Of a stretch of 64,000 bases of DNA, positions 43,651 through 53,877 are shown in pieces; within the stretch, counting starts at the first letter, position 1, and every line of letters begins with the position of its first letter. Position numbers and translations under genes: made by a program. Location: positions 1 to 64,000 of the forward strand of contig NZ_NRQR01000012.1 of assembly GCF_002849595.1 (NCBI RefSeq), given 5' to 3'. A model generated the notes under the pieces. That model saw nothing but the letters and a program-made list of their open reading frames with translations, was not told where the DNA came from and did no database searches. The DNA is from Luteimonas rhizosphaerae (GTDB taxonomy: Bacteria; Pseudomonadota; Gammaproteobacteria; Xanthomonadales; Xanthomonadaceae).

Positions 43651-46443
43651 ATGCGCATACTCGAACGTTCCATCTTCGTGGGACCGTCGCAGTTCGCGCA
43701 CTTTCCGGTCATCCGGCTGGTGCTCGACCTCGAAGCGCTCGAAGCCTGGCCGACCGGCCGGCTGGGCGCCGGATTCGTCGACGGCCTGGTCGCGGCGCTG
43801 CCCGGCCTCGCCGAGCACGGCTGCTCCTACCGCGAGCCCGGCGGCTTCATGCGCCGCATGCGCGAGGGCGAAGGCACGTGGCTGGGCCACGTCATGGAAC
43901 ACGTCGCGATCGAACTGCAGAACATCGCCGGCGAGGACGTGACCTTCGGCCGCACGCGCAGCATCGGCGACGACCGTCCCGGTGTGTATTCGGTCGTCTA
44001 CGAATACGCGCAGCGCGAGGAAGGCATCGCCGCCGGCGAGCTCGCGATCCGGCTGCTCGCGTCGCTGCTGCCCGAGGCGATCCGCCCGGCCAACAGCGTG
44101 CCGGACGACTTCGACTGGAACCACGCGCGCGACGACTTCATCCGCTACGCGCAGAAGCGCGCGCTGGGCCCGTCGACCGCGTCGCTGGTGCGCGCCGCCG
44201 TCGACCGCGGCATCCCGTGGCTGCGCCTCAACCAGCAGTCGCTGATCCAGTTCGGCCACGGCAAGTACCAGCAGCGCATCCAGGCGACGATCACCGGACG
44301 CACGCCCTACATCGCCGTCGAACTCGCCAGCGACAAGGAAGAGACCAACAAGATCCTCGCGTCGCTCGGCATCCCGGTGCCGCGGCAGCAGCTCGTCAAC
44401 AGCCAGGTCGATGCGCTGAAGGCCGCGCGCCGGCTCGGCGGGTCGGTTGTGCTCAAGCCCTACAACGGCAACCACGGCCGCGGCATCACCATCGACATCC
44501 GCGAGGACGACGAGATCCGCGAGGCCTTCGTCGCCGCGCAGGCACACTCGCGCTCGGTCATCGTCGAGACCTTCCAGCCCGGCGACGACCATCGCCTGCT
44601 GGTCATCAACGGCGAGCTGATCGCCGCGACCCGGCGCACGCCCGGCCACGTCGTCGGCGACGGCGCGAAGACGATCGCCGAGCTGGTCGACGAGGTGAAC
44701 CAGGATCCGCGCCGCGGCGTCGGCCACGAGAAGGTGCTGACCCGGCTCGAGCTCGACGCCCAGGCGATGCTGATGATGGAGCGGGTCGGCTGCACCGCGG
44801 CGTCGGTGCCGAAGCCGGGCGAGGTCGTCTTCCTGCGCTCGACCGCGAACCTGTCGACCGGCGGCACCGCGACCGACGTCACCGACATCATCCACCCCGA
44901 CAACCGCGACATGGCCGTGCGCGCGGTGCGCGCGATCGGCCTCGACGTCGGCGGCGTCGACTTCATCACCCCGAACATCGCCGAGAGCTACAAGGACATC
45001 GGCGGCGCGATCTGCGAGGTCAACGCCGCGCCCGGCTTCCGCATGCACGTCGCGCCGAGCGAGGGCACGCCGCGCGATGCCGCCGGTCCGGTCATCGACA
45101 TGCTGTTTCCGCCGGGCTCGCCGTCGCGCGTGCCGATCGCCGCGGTCACCGGCACCAACGGCAAGACCACGACCGCGCGCATGCTCGCCCACATCACCAA
45201 GATGGCCGGCCTCACCCCGGGCCTGACGACGACCGATGGTGTCTACATCGACGGCCAGCGCACCGTGGAAGGCGACATGACCGGGCCGGTGTCGGCGCGC
45301 ATGGTGCTGTCGGATCCGCACATCGACGTCGCCGTGCTCGAGACCGCGCGCGGCGGCCTGCTGCGCGCCGGCATGGGCGTGCCCGAGGTCGATGTCGGCG
45401 CCGTGCTCAACGTGCAGTCCGACCACCTGGGCCTCAAGGGCATCGATACGCTGGAGCAGCTGGCCGAGATCAAGCGCATCGTTGTCGAGGTTGCGCGCGA
45501 CTGCGCGGTACTCAACGCCGACGACCACAACGTGCTGCGGATGTCGGCCTACACCGATGCGAAGACCATCTGCTACGTGACGATGAATCCCTCGCACGCG
45601 CTGGTGCGCGAGCATATCCGTGCCGGCGGCCGCGCCTGTGCGCTGGAGGCCGGTGTCAACGGCCACATGATCACGCTCTACGACAAGGGCGGCCACATCC
45701 CGTTGATGTGGACCCACCTGGTGCCGGCGACGATGGAAGGCCGCGCGCTGCACAACGTGCAGAACGCGATGTTCGCCGCGGCGATGGCGTTCTCGCTGGG
45801 TATCAAGCTCGATGCGATCCGCCAGGGCCTGCGCACGTTCGACACCACGTTCTTCCAGGCGCCAGGACGCATGAACGTGTTCGACGAGCATCCCTTCAAG
45901 GTGATCATGGATTACGCGCACAACGCGCACGCGGTCGGCGTCATGGCCGAGCTCGCGCAGCGGCTCGACGTGACCGGCCGGCGCATCGTCGTCGTCGCCG
46001 CGCCGGGCGACCGTCGCGACGAGGACCTGCAGGCGATCGCCGCCGCGGTCGAGGGCAAGTTCGACCACTACATCGTGCGCCGCGACGATGCGCTGCGTGG
46101 CCGCGACGGCGACGAGGTACCGCGGATCATCGGCAAGGCGCTCCAGGCCGCAGGCGTGGCGGCGGACGCGATCAGCCTGGTGCCCGACGAGCAGGACGCC
46201 ATCGAGCGGGCGCTGCAGATGGGCCGCCCGGGCGATCTGATCGTCGTCTTCGCCGACGTGCTGGCACGTTCGTGGAAGCAGATCATCAAGTTCAACGCCG
46301 ACGGCGACACCCCGCGCACGCCGCGCGTCGAACTGCCGTCGGGCGAGCCGGCCCACAGCGCCGACGAGGCCGCGGTCGCGGCGATGGAAGGCGTGGTCCG
46401 CGACGAACGCGGGCTGGTGTTCGAGCGCGAGGAAAGCGACTGA
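43651..46443 (+). CDS. cphA: cyanophycin synthetase
   Basis: CphA1 builds cyanophycin by adding Asp and then Arg with ATP. The 930-residue protein has the N-terminal domain (about 1-160, with TWLGHVMEHVAIELQNIAGE), an ATP-grasp domain (about 215-480, with VLKPYNGNHGRGITIDIRED and CEVNAAPGFRMHVAPSEGTP) that adds Asp, and a Mur-ligase-like domain starting at the P-loop VTGTNGKTTT (499-508) that adds Arg. Further motifs are LETARGGLLRAGMG and IMDYAHNAHAVGVM. Length agrees with bacterial CphA1 (about 870-930). GGAG precedes the ATG. It lies between trpD and trpC with cphB and the Mur-only paralogue. Confidence 0.95.
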   Translation: MRILERSIFVGPSQFAHFPVIRLVLDLEALEAWPTGRLGAGFVDGLVAALPGLAEHGCSYREPGGFMRRMREGEGTWLGHVMEHVAIELQNIAGEDVTFGRTRSIGDDRPGVYSVVYEYAQREEGIAAGELAIRLLASLLPEAIRPANSVPDDFDWNHARDDFIRYAQKRALGPSTASLVRAAVDRGIPWLRLNQQSLIQFGHGKYQQRIQATITGRTPYIAVELASDKEETNKILASLGIPVPRQQLVNSQVDALKAARRLGGSVVLKPYNGNHGRGITIDIREDDEIREAFVAAQAHSRSVIVETFQPGDDHRLLVINGELIAATRRTPGHVVGDGAKTIAELVDEVNQDPRRGVGHEKVLTRLELDAQAMLMMERVGCTAASVPKPGEVVFLRSTANLSTGGTATDVTDIIHPDNRDMAVRAVRAIGLDVGGVDFITPNIAESYKDIGGAICEVNAAPGFRMHVAPSEGTPRDAAGPVIDMLFPPGSPSRVPIAAVTGTNGKTTTARMLAHITKMAGLTPGLTTTDGVYIDGQRTVEGDMTGPVSARMVLSDPHIDVAVLETARGGLLRAGMGVPEVDVGAVLNVQSDHLGLKGIDTLEQLAEIKRIVVEVARDCAVLNADDHNVLRMSAYTDAKTICYVTMNPSHALVREHIRAGGRACALEAGVNGHMITLYDKGGHIPLMWTHLVPATMEGRALHNVQNAMFAAAMAFSLGIKLDAIRQGLRTFDTTFFQAPGRMNVFDEHPFKVIMDYAHNAHAVGVMAELAQRLDVTGRRIVVVAAPGDRRDEDLQAIAAAVEGKFDHYIVRRDDALRGRDGDEVPRIIGKALQAAGVAADAISLVPDEQDAIERALQMGRPGDLIVVFADVLARSWKQIIKFNADGDTPRTPRVELPSGEPAHSADEAAVAAMEGVVRDERGLVFEREESD

Positions 46444-46445
46444 CG

Positions 46446-48281
46446 ATGTCCGCCGAACCGTTCGAGGAATCGCGCCGGCTGACCGGCACCAACGTGTATT
46501 TCGCCGGCACCGGCGCCGCGCTGGAGACCGCCGTCGGCGTGCCGGTCGCGGCGACGTGGCTGGCCGCGTGGCAGCACCGCATCGACGCCGTGCGCACCGC
46601 GCTGCACTGGCGCGAGGACGCCGTGGTGGTGCGTCCGCACCGCAGCGGCGTGTCGCTCGCATTCGCCGCGCCATCGGACCAGCTCTATGCGGCGACCGAG
46701 ATCGCCGAGTGGGCTTGGTGGTCGGTGGTGCTGGAACTGGCCGACGCCGACGCCGGCGCCGGCGCCGCGTTCGCGCACGACCTGCCGCATGCCCCCGGCC
46801 ACGCCGACGTGCGCGATGCCGGCACCGCGCTGCACACGCTGATCCGCGTCGCCCGCGCCGAATCGGTGCCCGGCCTGCTGGCCTTGCGCGACGCCGCCGC
46901 GGCGCACGGGCTGCCGTTCCTCGCCGACGACGACGCGGTGTCGATCGGTGAGGGCACCGGGGCGCGCGTGTGGCCGGCCGACGCGCTGCCCGAGGTCGAC
47001 GCGGTGCCGTGGCCCGCGCTGCACGCGATCCCGACCGCACTGGTGACCGGCTCCAACGGCAAGACCACGACGGTGCGCCTGCTCGCCGCGATGACCCGCG
47101 CGAACGGCTGGCCGACCGCGCACAGCTGCACCGACGGGGTGTTCTTCGATGGCGCGGAACTCGAGGCCGGCGATTTCTCCGGCCCGACCGGCGCGCGCAC
47201 CGCGCTGCGGCAGCCGCAGGCGCAGGCCGCGATCCTCGAGACCGCGCGCGGCGGCATGCTCCGCCGCGGGCTCGCGGTGCAGCGTGCCGATGTCGCCGTC
47301 GTCACCAACATCAGCGTCGATCATTTCGGCGAGTACGGCATCCACGATCTCGACGACCTGGCCGCGGTGAAGCTGACGGTGGCGCGCGCGGTCGCCGATG
47401 ACGGAGTGCTGGTGCTCAATGCGGACGATCCGGTCATCGCGCGGCAGTCGCGACTGTTCGACGCGCAGCGGCTGGGCTGGTTCGCCGGCGACGAGACGCA
47501 TCCCGTGCTCGCCGCGCATCGCGCGCGTGGCGGCGCGATCTGCGGCGTGGCCGCCGGGCGCATGCGCCTGAGCCTCGATGGCGCCCTGCACGATCTCGGT
47601 GCGATCGCCGACATGCCGCTGACGCTCGGCGGCAGCGCGGTCTACAACATCGCCAACGCCGCCGCTGCCGCGCTCGCCGCGAGCGGGCTCGGCATCGCGC
47701 CCGCCATCATCGCGGACGTGCTCGCGCGGTTCGGCAATGCGCGCGGCGACAACCCCGGTCGTCTGCAGCGCTGGCAGATCGGCGGCGTCGAGGTGGTCGT
47801 CGATTACGCCCACAATCCCGACGGCCTGCGCGGCCTGCTGCGGGCGATCGGCGCGGATGCGCGACGCGGCCGTCTCGGCATCGTCGTCGGCCACGCCGGC
47901 AACCGCGAGGAAGCCGACCTGCGCGCGGTCGCCGCGACGGCCGCGGAATTCGCGCCCGAACGCGTGGTGCTGAAGAACGCCGAAGGGTATCTGCGTGGCC
48001 GCGCGCCAGACGAGATCCCGCGGATCATGCGCGATGAACTGATGCGCCGCGGCATGGGCGAACATGACGCGGTGATCGAGCTCGACGAGGTCGACGCGGC
48101 GCGCCACCTGCTGGCATGGGCGCGCGCCGGCGATCTCGTCGTCGCCCCGATCTTCGATGCCGCGCCGCGCGCGCGACTGCAGGTCCTGCTCGATGCGATG
48201 CAGGCGGCCGGCTGGCAGGCGGGCGATCCGCTGCCGCCCCGAGACGAGAATTCCGATGACGCACCAGGACAACCGACGTGA
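46446..48281 (+). CDS. Mur-ligase-only CphA-like protein without ATP-grasp domain
   Basis: The 611-residue protein starts two bases after the cphA stop. It lacks the central ATP-grasp domain. Residues 1-195 are a distinct domain with [20 protein letters not shown] and [20 protein letters not shown]; the Mur-ligase part follows from the P-loop [10 protein letters not shown] at 200-209. It then has [60 protein letters not shown] and [20 protein letters not shown]. The key Lys and the LETARGG and DYAHNPDG motifs are intact, so activity is likely. It could ligate Arg to an acceptor or make a cyanophycin-like material; the substrate is unknown. Its stop overlaps the trpC start (GTGA). Confidence 0.85.
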   Translation: MSAEPFEESRRLTGTNVYFAGTGAALETAVGVPVAATWLAAWQHRIDAVRTALHWREDAVVVRPHRSGVSLAFAAPSDQLYAATEIAEWAWWSVVLELADADAGAGAAFAHDLPHAPGHADVRDAGTALHTLIRVARAESVPGLLALRDAAAAHGLPFLADDDAVSIGEGTGARVWPADALPEVDAVPWPALHAIPTALVTGSNGKTTTVRLLAAMTRANGWPTAHSCTDGVFFDGAELEAGDFSGPTGARTALRQPQAQAAILETARGGMLRRGLAVQRADVAVVTNISVDHFGEYGIHDLDDLAAVKLTVARAVADDGVLVLNADDPVIARQSRLFDAQRLGWFAGDETHPVLAAHRARGGAICGVAAGRMRLSLDGALHDLGAIADMPLTLGGSAVYNIANAAAAALAASGLGIAPAIIADVLARFGNARGDNPGRLQRWQIGGVEVVVDYAHNPDGLRGLLRAIGADARRGRLGIVVGHAGNREEADLRAVAATAAEFAPERVVLKNAEGYLRGRAPDEIPRIMRDELMRRGMGEHDAVIELDEVDAARHLLAWARAGDLVVAPIFDAAPRARLQVLLDAMQAAGWQAGDPLPPRDENSDDAPGQPT

Positions 48282-49960
48282 GTGACGTGCTGCAGCAGAT
48301 CGTGCGCCGCAAGCACGAGGAGATCATCGCGCGCCGCGCCACTACGCCGCTGCAGGAACTGATCGCGCGTGCGGCCGACGCCTCGCCCGTGCGGGGCTTC
48401 GCCGCGGCGATCGAAGCGAAGATCGCCGCCGGCGATGCCGCGGTGATCGCCGAGGTCAAGAAGGCCAGCCCGTCGAAAGGCGTGATCCGGCCGGACTTCC
48501 AGCCTGCGGCGATCGCGCGCAGTTACGAAGCCGGCGGCGCGGCGTGCCTGTCGGTGCTGACCGACATCGATTTCTTCCAGGGCGCCGACGCCTACCTCGT
48601 CGAAGCGCGCGCCGCGTGCGCGCTGCCGGTCCTGCGCAAGGACTTCATGCTCGACGCCTACCAGGTCTACGAGGCGCGCGCGCTCGGCGCCGACTGCATC
48701 CTGCTGATCGTCGCCGCGCTCGAAGACCGCCAGCTGATCGAACTGGGCGAGCTGGCGATGTCGCTCGGCATGGACGTACTGGTCGAAGTGCACGACATCG
48801 ACGAGCTCGAGCGCGCCCTGCAACTGCCGGCGCCGCTGCTAGGCGTCAACAACCGCAGTCTGCGCACCTTCGAGGTGTCGCTCGACACGACGCTGTCGCT
48901 GCAGGCCGCGGTGCCGCGCGACCGGCGGCTGGTCACCGAAAGCGGGATCCACGGACGCGACGATGTCGCCCGCATGCGCGCGGCGGGCATCGACGCGTTC
49001 CTCGTCGGGGAGTCCTTCATGCGCGCGCCCGATCCGGGTGAGGCCTTGCGCCGGATGTTCGCGGGCGATACCACGCCGCCTGCGACCCGAGATGTGCCGG
49101 TGCCCGCCGCACCGGTGGCCGTCCCGGCGCCGTCGGGCCTGTCGGCGATCGCGATCGCCAGTGCGACCGCCACGCCCGTGGCAGCGTCGGCGCAAGCGGC
49201 GTCGGCCGGTGACTCAGCACCCGTAGTCGCCCACCTGCTGCGTGCCGACGGCGCCCCGGGCCTGGCGAAGACCGTCGTCTTCGATTTCGATCACACGCTC
49301 TACGACGGCGACTCGGGCACGCATCTGTTCAAGTGGCTGATCCAGCGCCGCTGGTGGCGGGTGGCGCTGGCCGTGCTGGTCACGCCGGTGTTCGGCCTGA
49401 TGACGGCGTTCCTGCCGACCCGCCGCTACGGCATCTCGGCCTACGTCTGGATCGGCACCGTCGGCCTGCACAGCCGCGGCTCGCTGGATGCGCTGATCGA
49501 TCGCTACGTCGCGACCAACGCCGACCGGATCCGTCCGCGCCTGCTGCCGGTCGCGCTCGACGTGCTGCACGCGCACCGCGAGGCCGGCGATCGCGTGGTC
49601 ATCGCGACCGGCGCGCCGCCGGAGCTGGCCCGCGCGATCCTCGCGTTCGTCGCCCACGAGACCGTGCCGGTGATCGGCACCCTCGTCGGCCCCAAGTTCG
49701 GCGCGGTGACCGCGACCCGGCACTGCCATGCCGAGGAGAAGATGCGGATGCTGCGCGAGGGCGGCTACGGCGACATCGACGTCTGCTATTCGGATTCGTC
49801 GGCCGACCTGCCGCTGCTGCGGGCCGCGACGACGCCGGTCGTCGTCAATCCCAAGCACGGCCTGGTCGACATGTTCCGCCGCGTGCTGCCGCCGGGCACG
49901 CCGATCCTCAACTGGGGTTGCGCCGACCGCGGCGGCGCGCCGGTGGCGTCACTCGAATAG
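48278..49960 (+). CDS. trpC: indole-3-glycerol phosphate synthase fused to a HAD-IB phosphatase
   Basis: The 560-residue protein is a fusion. Residues 1-265 are Trp[21 protein letters not shown] (K61/K62, S64, K67), [40 protein letters not shown] and [20 protein letters not shown], all catalytic residues present. An Ala/Pro/Thr linker (about 266-325) follows. Residues 329-560 are a HAD-IB phosphatase with [12 protein letters not shown] (D336 nucleophile, D338), [12 protein letters not shown], and [13 protein letters not shown] as motif IV. In Xanthomonas, as I recall, a separate HAD gene follows trpC. The GTG start overlaps the Mur-ligase gene stop. The 3' end overlaps the convergent TSUP gene by 12 bases. 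Confidence 0.92.
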   Translation: MSDVLQQIVRRKHEEIIARRATTPLQELIARAADASPVRGFAAAIEAKIAAGDAAVIAEVKKASPSKGVIRPDFQPAAIARSYEAGGAACLSVLTDIDFFQGADAYLVEARAACALPVLRKDFMLDAYQVYEARALGADCILLIVAALEDRQLIELGELAMSLGMDVLVEVHDIDELERALQLPAPLLGVNNRSLRTFEVSLDTTLSLQAAVPRDRRLVTESGIHGRDDVARMRAAGIDAFLVGESFMRAPDPGEALRRMFAGDTTPPATRDVPVPAAPVAVPAPSGLSAIAIASATATPVAASAQAASAGDSAPVVAHLLRADGAPGLAKTVVFDFDHTLYDGDSGTHLFKWLIQRRWWRVALAVLVTPVFGLMTAFLPTRRYGISAYVWIGTVGLHSRGSLDALIDRYVATNADRIRPRLLPVALDVLHAHREAGDRVVIATGAPPELARAILAFVAHETVPVIGTLVGPKFGAVTATRHCHAEEKMRMLREGGYGDIDVCYSDSSADLPLLRAATTPVVVNPKHGLVDMFRRVLPPGTPILNWGCADRGGAPVASLE

Positions 49961-50670
49961 CGTCGTGCCGATCTGGTAGAGGCTGATGCCCATCACCAGC
50001 ACGCCGACCGCGAGCAGCACCCAGCGCTCGCGGACATGGCGCACGAACACGGCGGCGAGGGGCGCGGCGATCATGCCGCCGACCAGCAGGCCCAGCACGA
50101 TCTCCAGATGCTGCAGGCCCATCGACAGGAAGAACGTCACCGAGATTTGACGGTGCCGATCGTGGTCCGGGCGACGCCGCCGCGCGCGAGCAGCGTCGAG
50201 GTGGCCACCGGCCCCCAGCCGCCGCCGCCGCTGGCATCGAGCAGGCCCGCGACGAAACCCAGCAACGGGACGCGGCGCACCTCCTGCTTCGGCATCAGCC
50301 GGCCGGCGGCGCGCAGCAGGATCAGCAGCGACAGCAGCAACAGGTAGGCGTAGACGAACGGGCGGATGACGTCGCCCGGCAGCCGGGTCAGCACGTAGGC
50401 GCCGATGACGCCGCCGACCATGCCCGGAATCGCCAGGCGCAGGAACAGGCGCCGGTCGACATTGCGCATCGCCAGGTGCGATGCACCGGACGCGCCGGTC
50501 GTGAACACCTCGGCCGTGTGCACGCTGGCGCTGACCGCCGCCGGCGGCAGGCCCATGCCCAGCAGCACCGACGACGACACCAGCCCGAAGGCCATGCCGA
50601 GCGCACCGTCGACGAGCTGCGCGCCCAGTCCGACGAGCACGAAGAACAGAAACTGGTCACCGAGTTCCAC
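49949..50670 (-). pseudogene. TSUP (TauE/SafE) family permease, frame-disrupted
   Basis: From GTG 50670 the protein reads as a TauE/SafE membrane protein: FLFFVLVGLGAQLVDGALGM, GLVSSSVLLGMGLPPAAVSA, VHTAEVFTTGASGASHLAMR and LGFVAGLLDASGGGGWGPVA. At about 50147 (ARTTIGTV) the frame breaks and meets a stop. The remainder is found in another frame, SVTFFLSMGLQHLEIVLGLL to the end at 49949. Homologues have roughly ten more residues at this place (the GTVNxxEF region); the lost length must be 1 modulo 3. Members transport sulfur-containing anions or organosulfonates. Both parts are otherwise clean. Confidence 0.82.
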
Positions 50671-50757
50671 AGGGCACCATCCACGCGGCAGGGGAGCGCA
50701 GGCGCAGCATAGGCATATCGGGGCGTTACGGACGTGTCGGCGACGCGGTCGCGTTCT

Positions 50758-51231
50758 TTAAGCGTCGCCGAGTCGCTTGATGAAGCGCAGCGTGCCGTCG
50801 CTGAAGCCGCAGGCCTTGTAGAACGCATGCGCGTCCGCGCGCTGCGAGCCGCTGGTGAGTTCCAGCCGCGCCGCACCGCCGAAGCGCGCGCGCCGTTCGG
50901 CTTCCTTGAGCAGCTGGCGGCCGAGGCCGCAGCCCTGCTCGGCCTCGGTGACGATCAGCGCCGTGATGCGGCAGGTCGTCGTGCCCAGCGGCAGGTAGTA
51001 CATGAAGTCCAGCGCGATCAGCCCGCAGACCCGGCCGCCGCTGCGGGCCAGCACCAGCGCCTGGCGATCGTTGGCGGTGATCGTGACGATGCGTTCGCGG
51101 GCCTCGTCGACGCTGCAGGGGTAGCCCATCTCCGACAGCAGGCGGGCGACGTCGTCGGCGTCGATCGGCGAGGCGCTGCGGACATCGGCGTCCGGCAGGT
51201 CGCCGCGGGGTCCGAAGTGTCCGAGTGTCAT
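50758..51231 (-). CDS. GNAT family N-acetyltransferase
   Basis: The 157-residue protein has the GNAT acetyl-CoA-binding core: VCGLIALDFMYYLPLGTTTC, ITALIVTEAEQGCGLGRQLL (the Q/R-x-x-G-x-G/A loop) and RLELTSGSQRADAHAFYKAC followed by GF. The YKACGF ending is typical of small-molecule or ribosomal-type acetyltransferases. The ATG 51231 lies seven bases after the clp stop on the same strand, so it is probably the second gene of that unit. The substrate is unknown. Confidence 0.86.
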   Translation of the reverse strand: MTLGHFGPRGDLPDADVRSASPIDADDVARLLSEMGYPCSVDEARERIVTITANDRQALVLARSGGRVCGLIALDFMYYLPLGTTTCRITALIVTEAEQGCGLGRQLLKEAERRARFGGAARLELTSGSQRADAHAFYKACGFSDGTLRFIKRLGDA

Positions 51232-51238
51232 CGGCCGC

Positions 51239-51928
51239 TCAGCGGGTGCCGAACAGGACGATGGTCTTGCCGCGCGCCGTCAGCTTGTTGTCGGCCTGCA
51301 GCTTCTTCAGCACGCGTCCGGCCATCTCGCGCGAGCAGCCGACCAGCCGCGCCAGCTCCTGCCGCGAGATCCGCAGCTGGGTGCCCTGCGGGTGGGTCAT
51401 GGCTTCCGGCTCACGGGTCAGATCGTGCAGGGTGCGGATGATCCGGTCGGTGACGTCGAGGAAGGCGAGGCGGCCGGCCTTGCGGCTGGTGTCGAGCAGC
51501 CGCCGCGACAGCTGCGCGCCGATCGCGTACATGATCAGCGGCGCGTCGTTGGCCAGGGTGCCTTCGAACAGCTGGTACAGGCGCTCGTAGCTGATCTCGG
51601 CCAGTTCGCACTGGGTGCGGGTGCGCAGGATGACTTCGCGCACGTCCGATTCGATGAACAGCCCCATCTCGCCGACCATCTCGCCGGGGCCGAAGTAGCC
51701 CAGTATCAACTCCCGGCCGTCGTCTTCCTCGGTGATGATGCTGACCGAGCCGCTGACGACGAAATAGAGCGTGCCGGCCGGATCGCCCGGTCGGAACACG
51801 TCGCTGCGCGGCGGATACCGGCGCCGGTGGCAATGTGCGAGGAAACGCTCGATCGTCGCGGCGGTGGGCGCCAGCGGGTTTTGGGAACGGATCAGGTTCG
51901 GCATCACGGCCACGGAGATTGGCTTCAT
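51239..51928 (-). CDS. clp: Clp, CRP-like global regulator
   Basis: The 229-residue protein is closely similar, from memory, to Xanthomonas Clp: TIERFLAHCHRRRYPPRSDV, FRPGDPAGTLYFVVSGSVSI, ILGYFGPGEMVGEMGLFIES, REVILRTRTQCELAEISYER, and the DNA-binding ISRQELARLVGCSREMAGRV followed by LKKLQAD. Xanthomonas Clp binds DNA in the apo form and is released by c-di-GMP, controlling extracellular enzymes and virulence. The first 25 or so residues before TIERF are variable; ATG 51928 is used, though ATG 51904 is possible. The gene is divergent from speD with a 138-bp shared control region. Confidence 0.93.
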   Translation of the reverse strand: MKPISVAVMPNLIRSQNPLAPTAATIERFLAHCHRRRYPPRSDVFRPGDPAGTLYFVVSGSVSIITEEDDGRELILGYFGPGEMVGEMGLFIESDVREVILRTRTQCELAEISYERLYQLFEGTLANDAPLIMYAIGAQLSRRLLDTSRKAGRLAFLDVTDRIIRTLHDLTREPEAMTHPQGTQLRISRQELARLVGCSREMAGRVLKKLQADNKLTARGKTIVLFGTR

Positions 51929-52066
51929 GTCGCTGCGAGGCAGGAGAATCCGAGAGAGTAGGGCGTCGACGCCGCGGGGGCAAACCCGTGACGGCGTCGA
52001 GGTCGCGGCACGCGGTCGCTTTGCCGCATAATCGCGCTTTCGCCCAACCCCCGAGGGTCGACCGCT

Positions 52067-52858
52067 GTGGTCAAACCGCTGCCCCGCCTGAAGCTTCAGG
52101 GTTTCAACAACCTGACGAAGGCCCTGTCGTTCAACATCTACGATGTCTGCTATGCCGCGTCGGAAGACGAGCGGCAGCGCTACATCGCCTACATCGACGA
52201 GGCCTACAACGCGGACCGTCTGACGCAGATCCTGACGGATGTGGCCGAGATCATCGGCGCCAACATCCTCAACATCGCGCGCCAGGACTACGACCCCCAG
52301 GGCGCGTCGGTGACGATCCTCATCTCCGAGGAGCCGGTGGTCGACCGCAAGGACGCCAAGGGCGTGATCTCCGATGCCGTCGTCGCGCATCTCGACAAGT
52401 CGCACATCACGGTGCACACGTACCCCGAGACGCATCCGGACAACGGCATCGCGACGTTCCGCGCCGACATCGACGTGGCGACCTGCGGCGTGATCTCGCC
52501 GCTGAAGGCGCTGAACTACCTGATCGAGAGCCTCGAGTCCGACATCGTGGTGATGGACTACCGGGTGCGCGGGTTCACCCGCGACGTGAAGGGCAAGAAG
52601 CACTACATCGACCACAAGATCAATTCGATCCAGGATTACCTGGCCAAGAACATCAAGTCGCGCTACGACGCGCTCGACGTGAACGTCTACCAGGAAAACA
52701 TCTTCCACACGAAGATGCACCTGAAGGAGTTCGACCTCGACCAGTATCTGTTCGAGGAGAAGGCCCGCAATCTCTCGTTCAAGGACCGGATGAAGATCGA
52801 GGCGCGCCTCCGTCGCGAGATCGAAGAGCTCTACCACGGCCGCAACCTCGCCGACTGA
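52067..52858 (+). CDS. speD: S-adenosylmethionine decarboxylase proenzyme
   Basis: SpeD makes decarboxylated SAM, the aminopropyl donor for spermidine. The 263-residue proenzyme cuts itself before Ser112 in [20 protein letters not shown], making the pyruvoyl group; the position equals that in E. coli (class 1A, 264 residues). Other conserved blocks are [40 protein letters not shown] and [23 protein letters not shown] 52067 is the start. A CATAAT box at 52027-52032 is the likely -10. No speE is adjacent. Confidence 0.96.
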   Translation: MVKPLPRLKLQGFNNLTKALSFNIYDVCYAASEDERQRYIAYIDEAYNADRLTQILTDVAEIIGANILNIARQDYDPQGASVTILISEEPVVDRKDAKGVISDAVVAHLDKSHITVHTYPETHPDNGIATFRADIDVATCGVISPLKALNYLIESLESDIVVMDYRVRGFTRDVKGKKHYIDHKINSIQDYLAKNIKSRYDALDVNVYQENIFHTKMHLKEFDLDQYLFEEKARNLSFKDRMKIEARLRREIEELYHGRNLAD

Positions 52859-52883
52859 TTGCACCGGCGACGTGCGGGACCAG

Positions 52884-52912
52884 AAAAAAGGCCGGCATTG
52901 CCGGCCTTTTTC
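52884..52912. terminator. bidirectional intrinsic terminator between speD and coq7
   Basis: AAAGGCCGGC (52887-52896) and GCCGGCCTTT (52900-52909) pair around ATT. Six A residues precede and five or more T residues follow, so it can end both the speD transcript and the convergent coq7 transcript. Confidence 0.93.
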
Positions 52913-52960
52913 CATGCCCGGGCGCCGTGCACCCGGCGGGCGTCGACGTCTGTCGCACCC

Positions 52961-53611
52961 TCAAAGCCGGTAGGCGACCGCCTTCATCAGGCTCGACGCG
53001 GTGGCCATCAGCCTGGGGATCGGCTGCGGCAGGATCCGCGCGCCGGCCTCCTCGGCATGCGCCGCGTGGCGGGCTTCGTCCTCCTTCATCTTGCGCAGGA
53101 TCTCGCGGCTGCGCTGGTCGGCCTCGGGCAAGGTCTGCAGGTGTTCGTCGAGATGCGCCTCGACCTGGCGCTCGGTCTCGACCACGAAGCCGAGGTTCCA
53201 GCCGTCGCCGCGCAGGCCGGCCGCGGCGCCGAGGGCATAGCTGCCGGCGTACCACAGCGGATTGAACAGGCTGGGCCGGCTGTCGAGTTCGCGCAGGCGC
53301 TGGGCGCACCAGGCCAGGTGATCGGTCTCTTCCTGCGCCGCTTCCAGCAGGTGGGCACGGGTGCCGGCCTCGCGCGCGACCGCCGCCTGCCCGAAGTAAA
53401 GACCCTGCGCGCAGATCTCGCCGACGTGGTTGATCCGCATCAGGCCGGCCGCGTGGCGCCGTTCCTGCTCGTTGAGCGCGATGTCGGGGGTGTCGGCGGC
53501 CGGATTGGGGCGGGTCGCGGGCGGATTGCCGAATACGGTATCGAGCGCGCGCTGGGTTTCGATCAGCAGCTGGTCGAGGGGATTCTGGTGTCGCAGCCGG
53601 GGGGCGGCCAT
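52961..53611 (-). CDS. coq7: 3-demethoxyubiquinol 3-hydroxylase
   Basis: Coq7 performs the last ring hydroxylation in ubiquinone synthesis, using a di-iron centre. The 216-residue protein has [60 protein letters not shown] and [20 protein letters not shown], providing the six Glu/His ligands (E, ExxH, E, ExxH pattern). [20 protein letters not shown] is the hydrophobic segment that sits in the membrane. ATG 53611-53609 is used, with GGAG just upstream on that strand (complement of ACTCC). Confidence 0.95.
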   Translation of the reverse strand: MAAPRLRHQNPLDQLLIETQRALDTVFGNPPATRPNPAADTPDIALNEQERRHAAGLMRINHVGEICAQGLYFGQAAVAREAGTRAHLLEAAQEETDHLAWCAQRLRELDSRPSLFNPLWYAGSYALGAAAGLRGDGWNLGFVVETERQVEAHLDEHLQTLPEADQRSREILRKMKEDEARHAAHAEEAGARILPQPIPRLMATASSLMKAVAYRL

Positions 53612-53877
53612 CGGAGACTCCGGGAAGCGGGGCCTGCCCGGCAGCCGGGCAGGCGTGGCGTATGATTCTCGGCCCTTGCCGGGGCGGGCGCCACCCGCAG
53701 GACCGCGACGCACGCGGCGGCTTGCAGGGTCCGGGGATGCCCGCTATCATTCCGCCTCTTTCGTTCCGCGAAAGCCCGTCTTTCGTGGAACCTGCTTCGA
53801 CAACGCGTGGCAAAGTTCCGCCGGCACCGCTGGCGCAATCCGCCCGACCAGTCACCCATCGAGTATCGAATTCCGTC

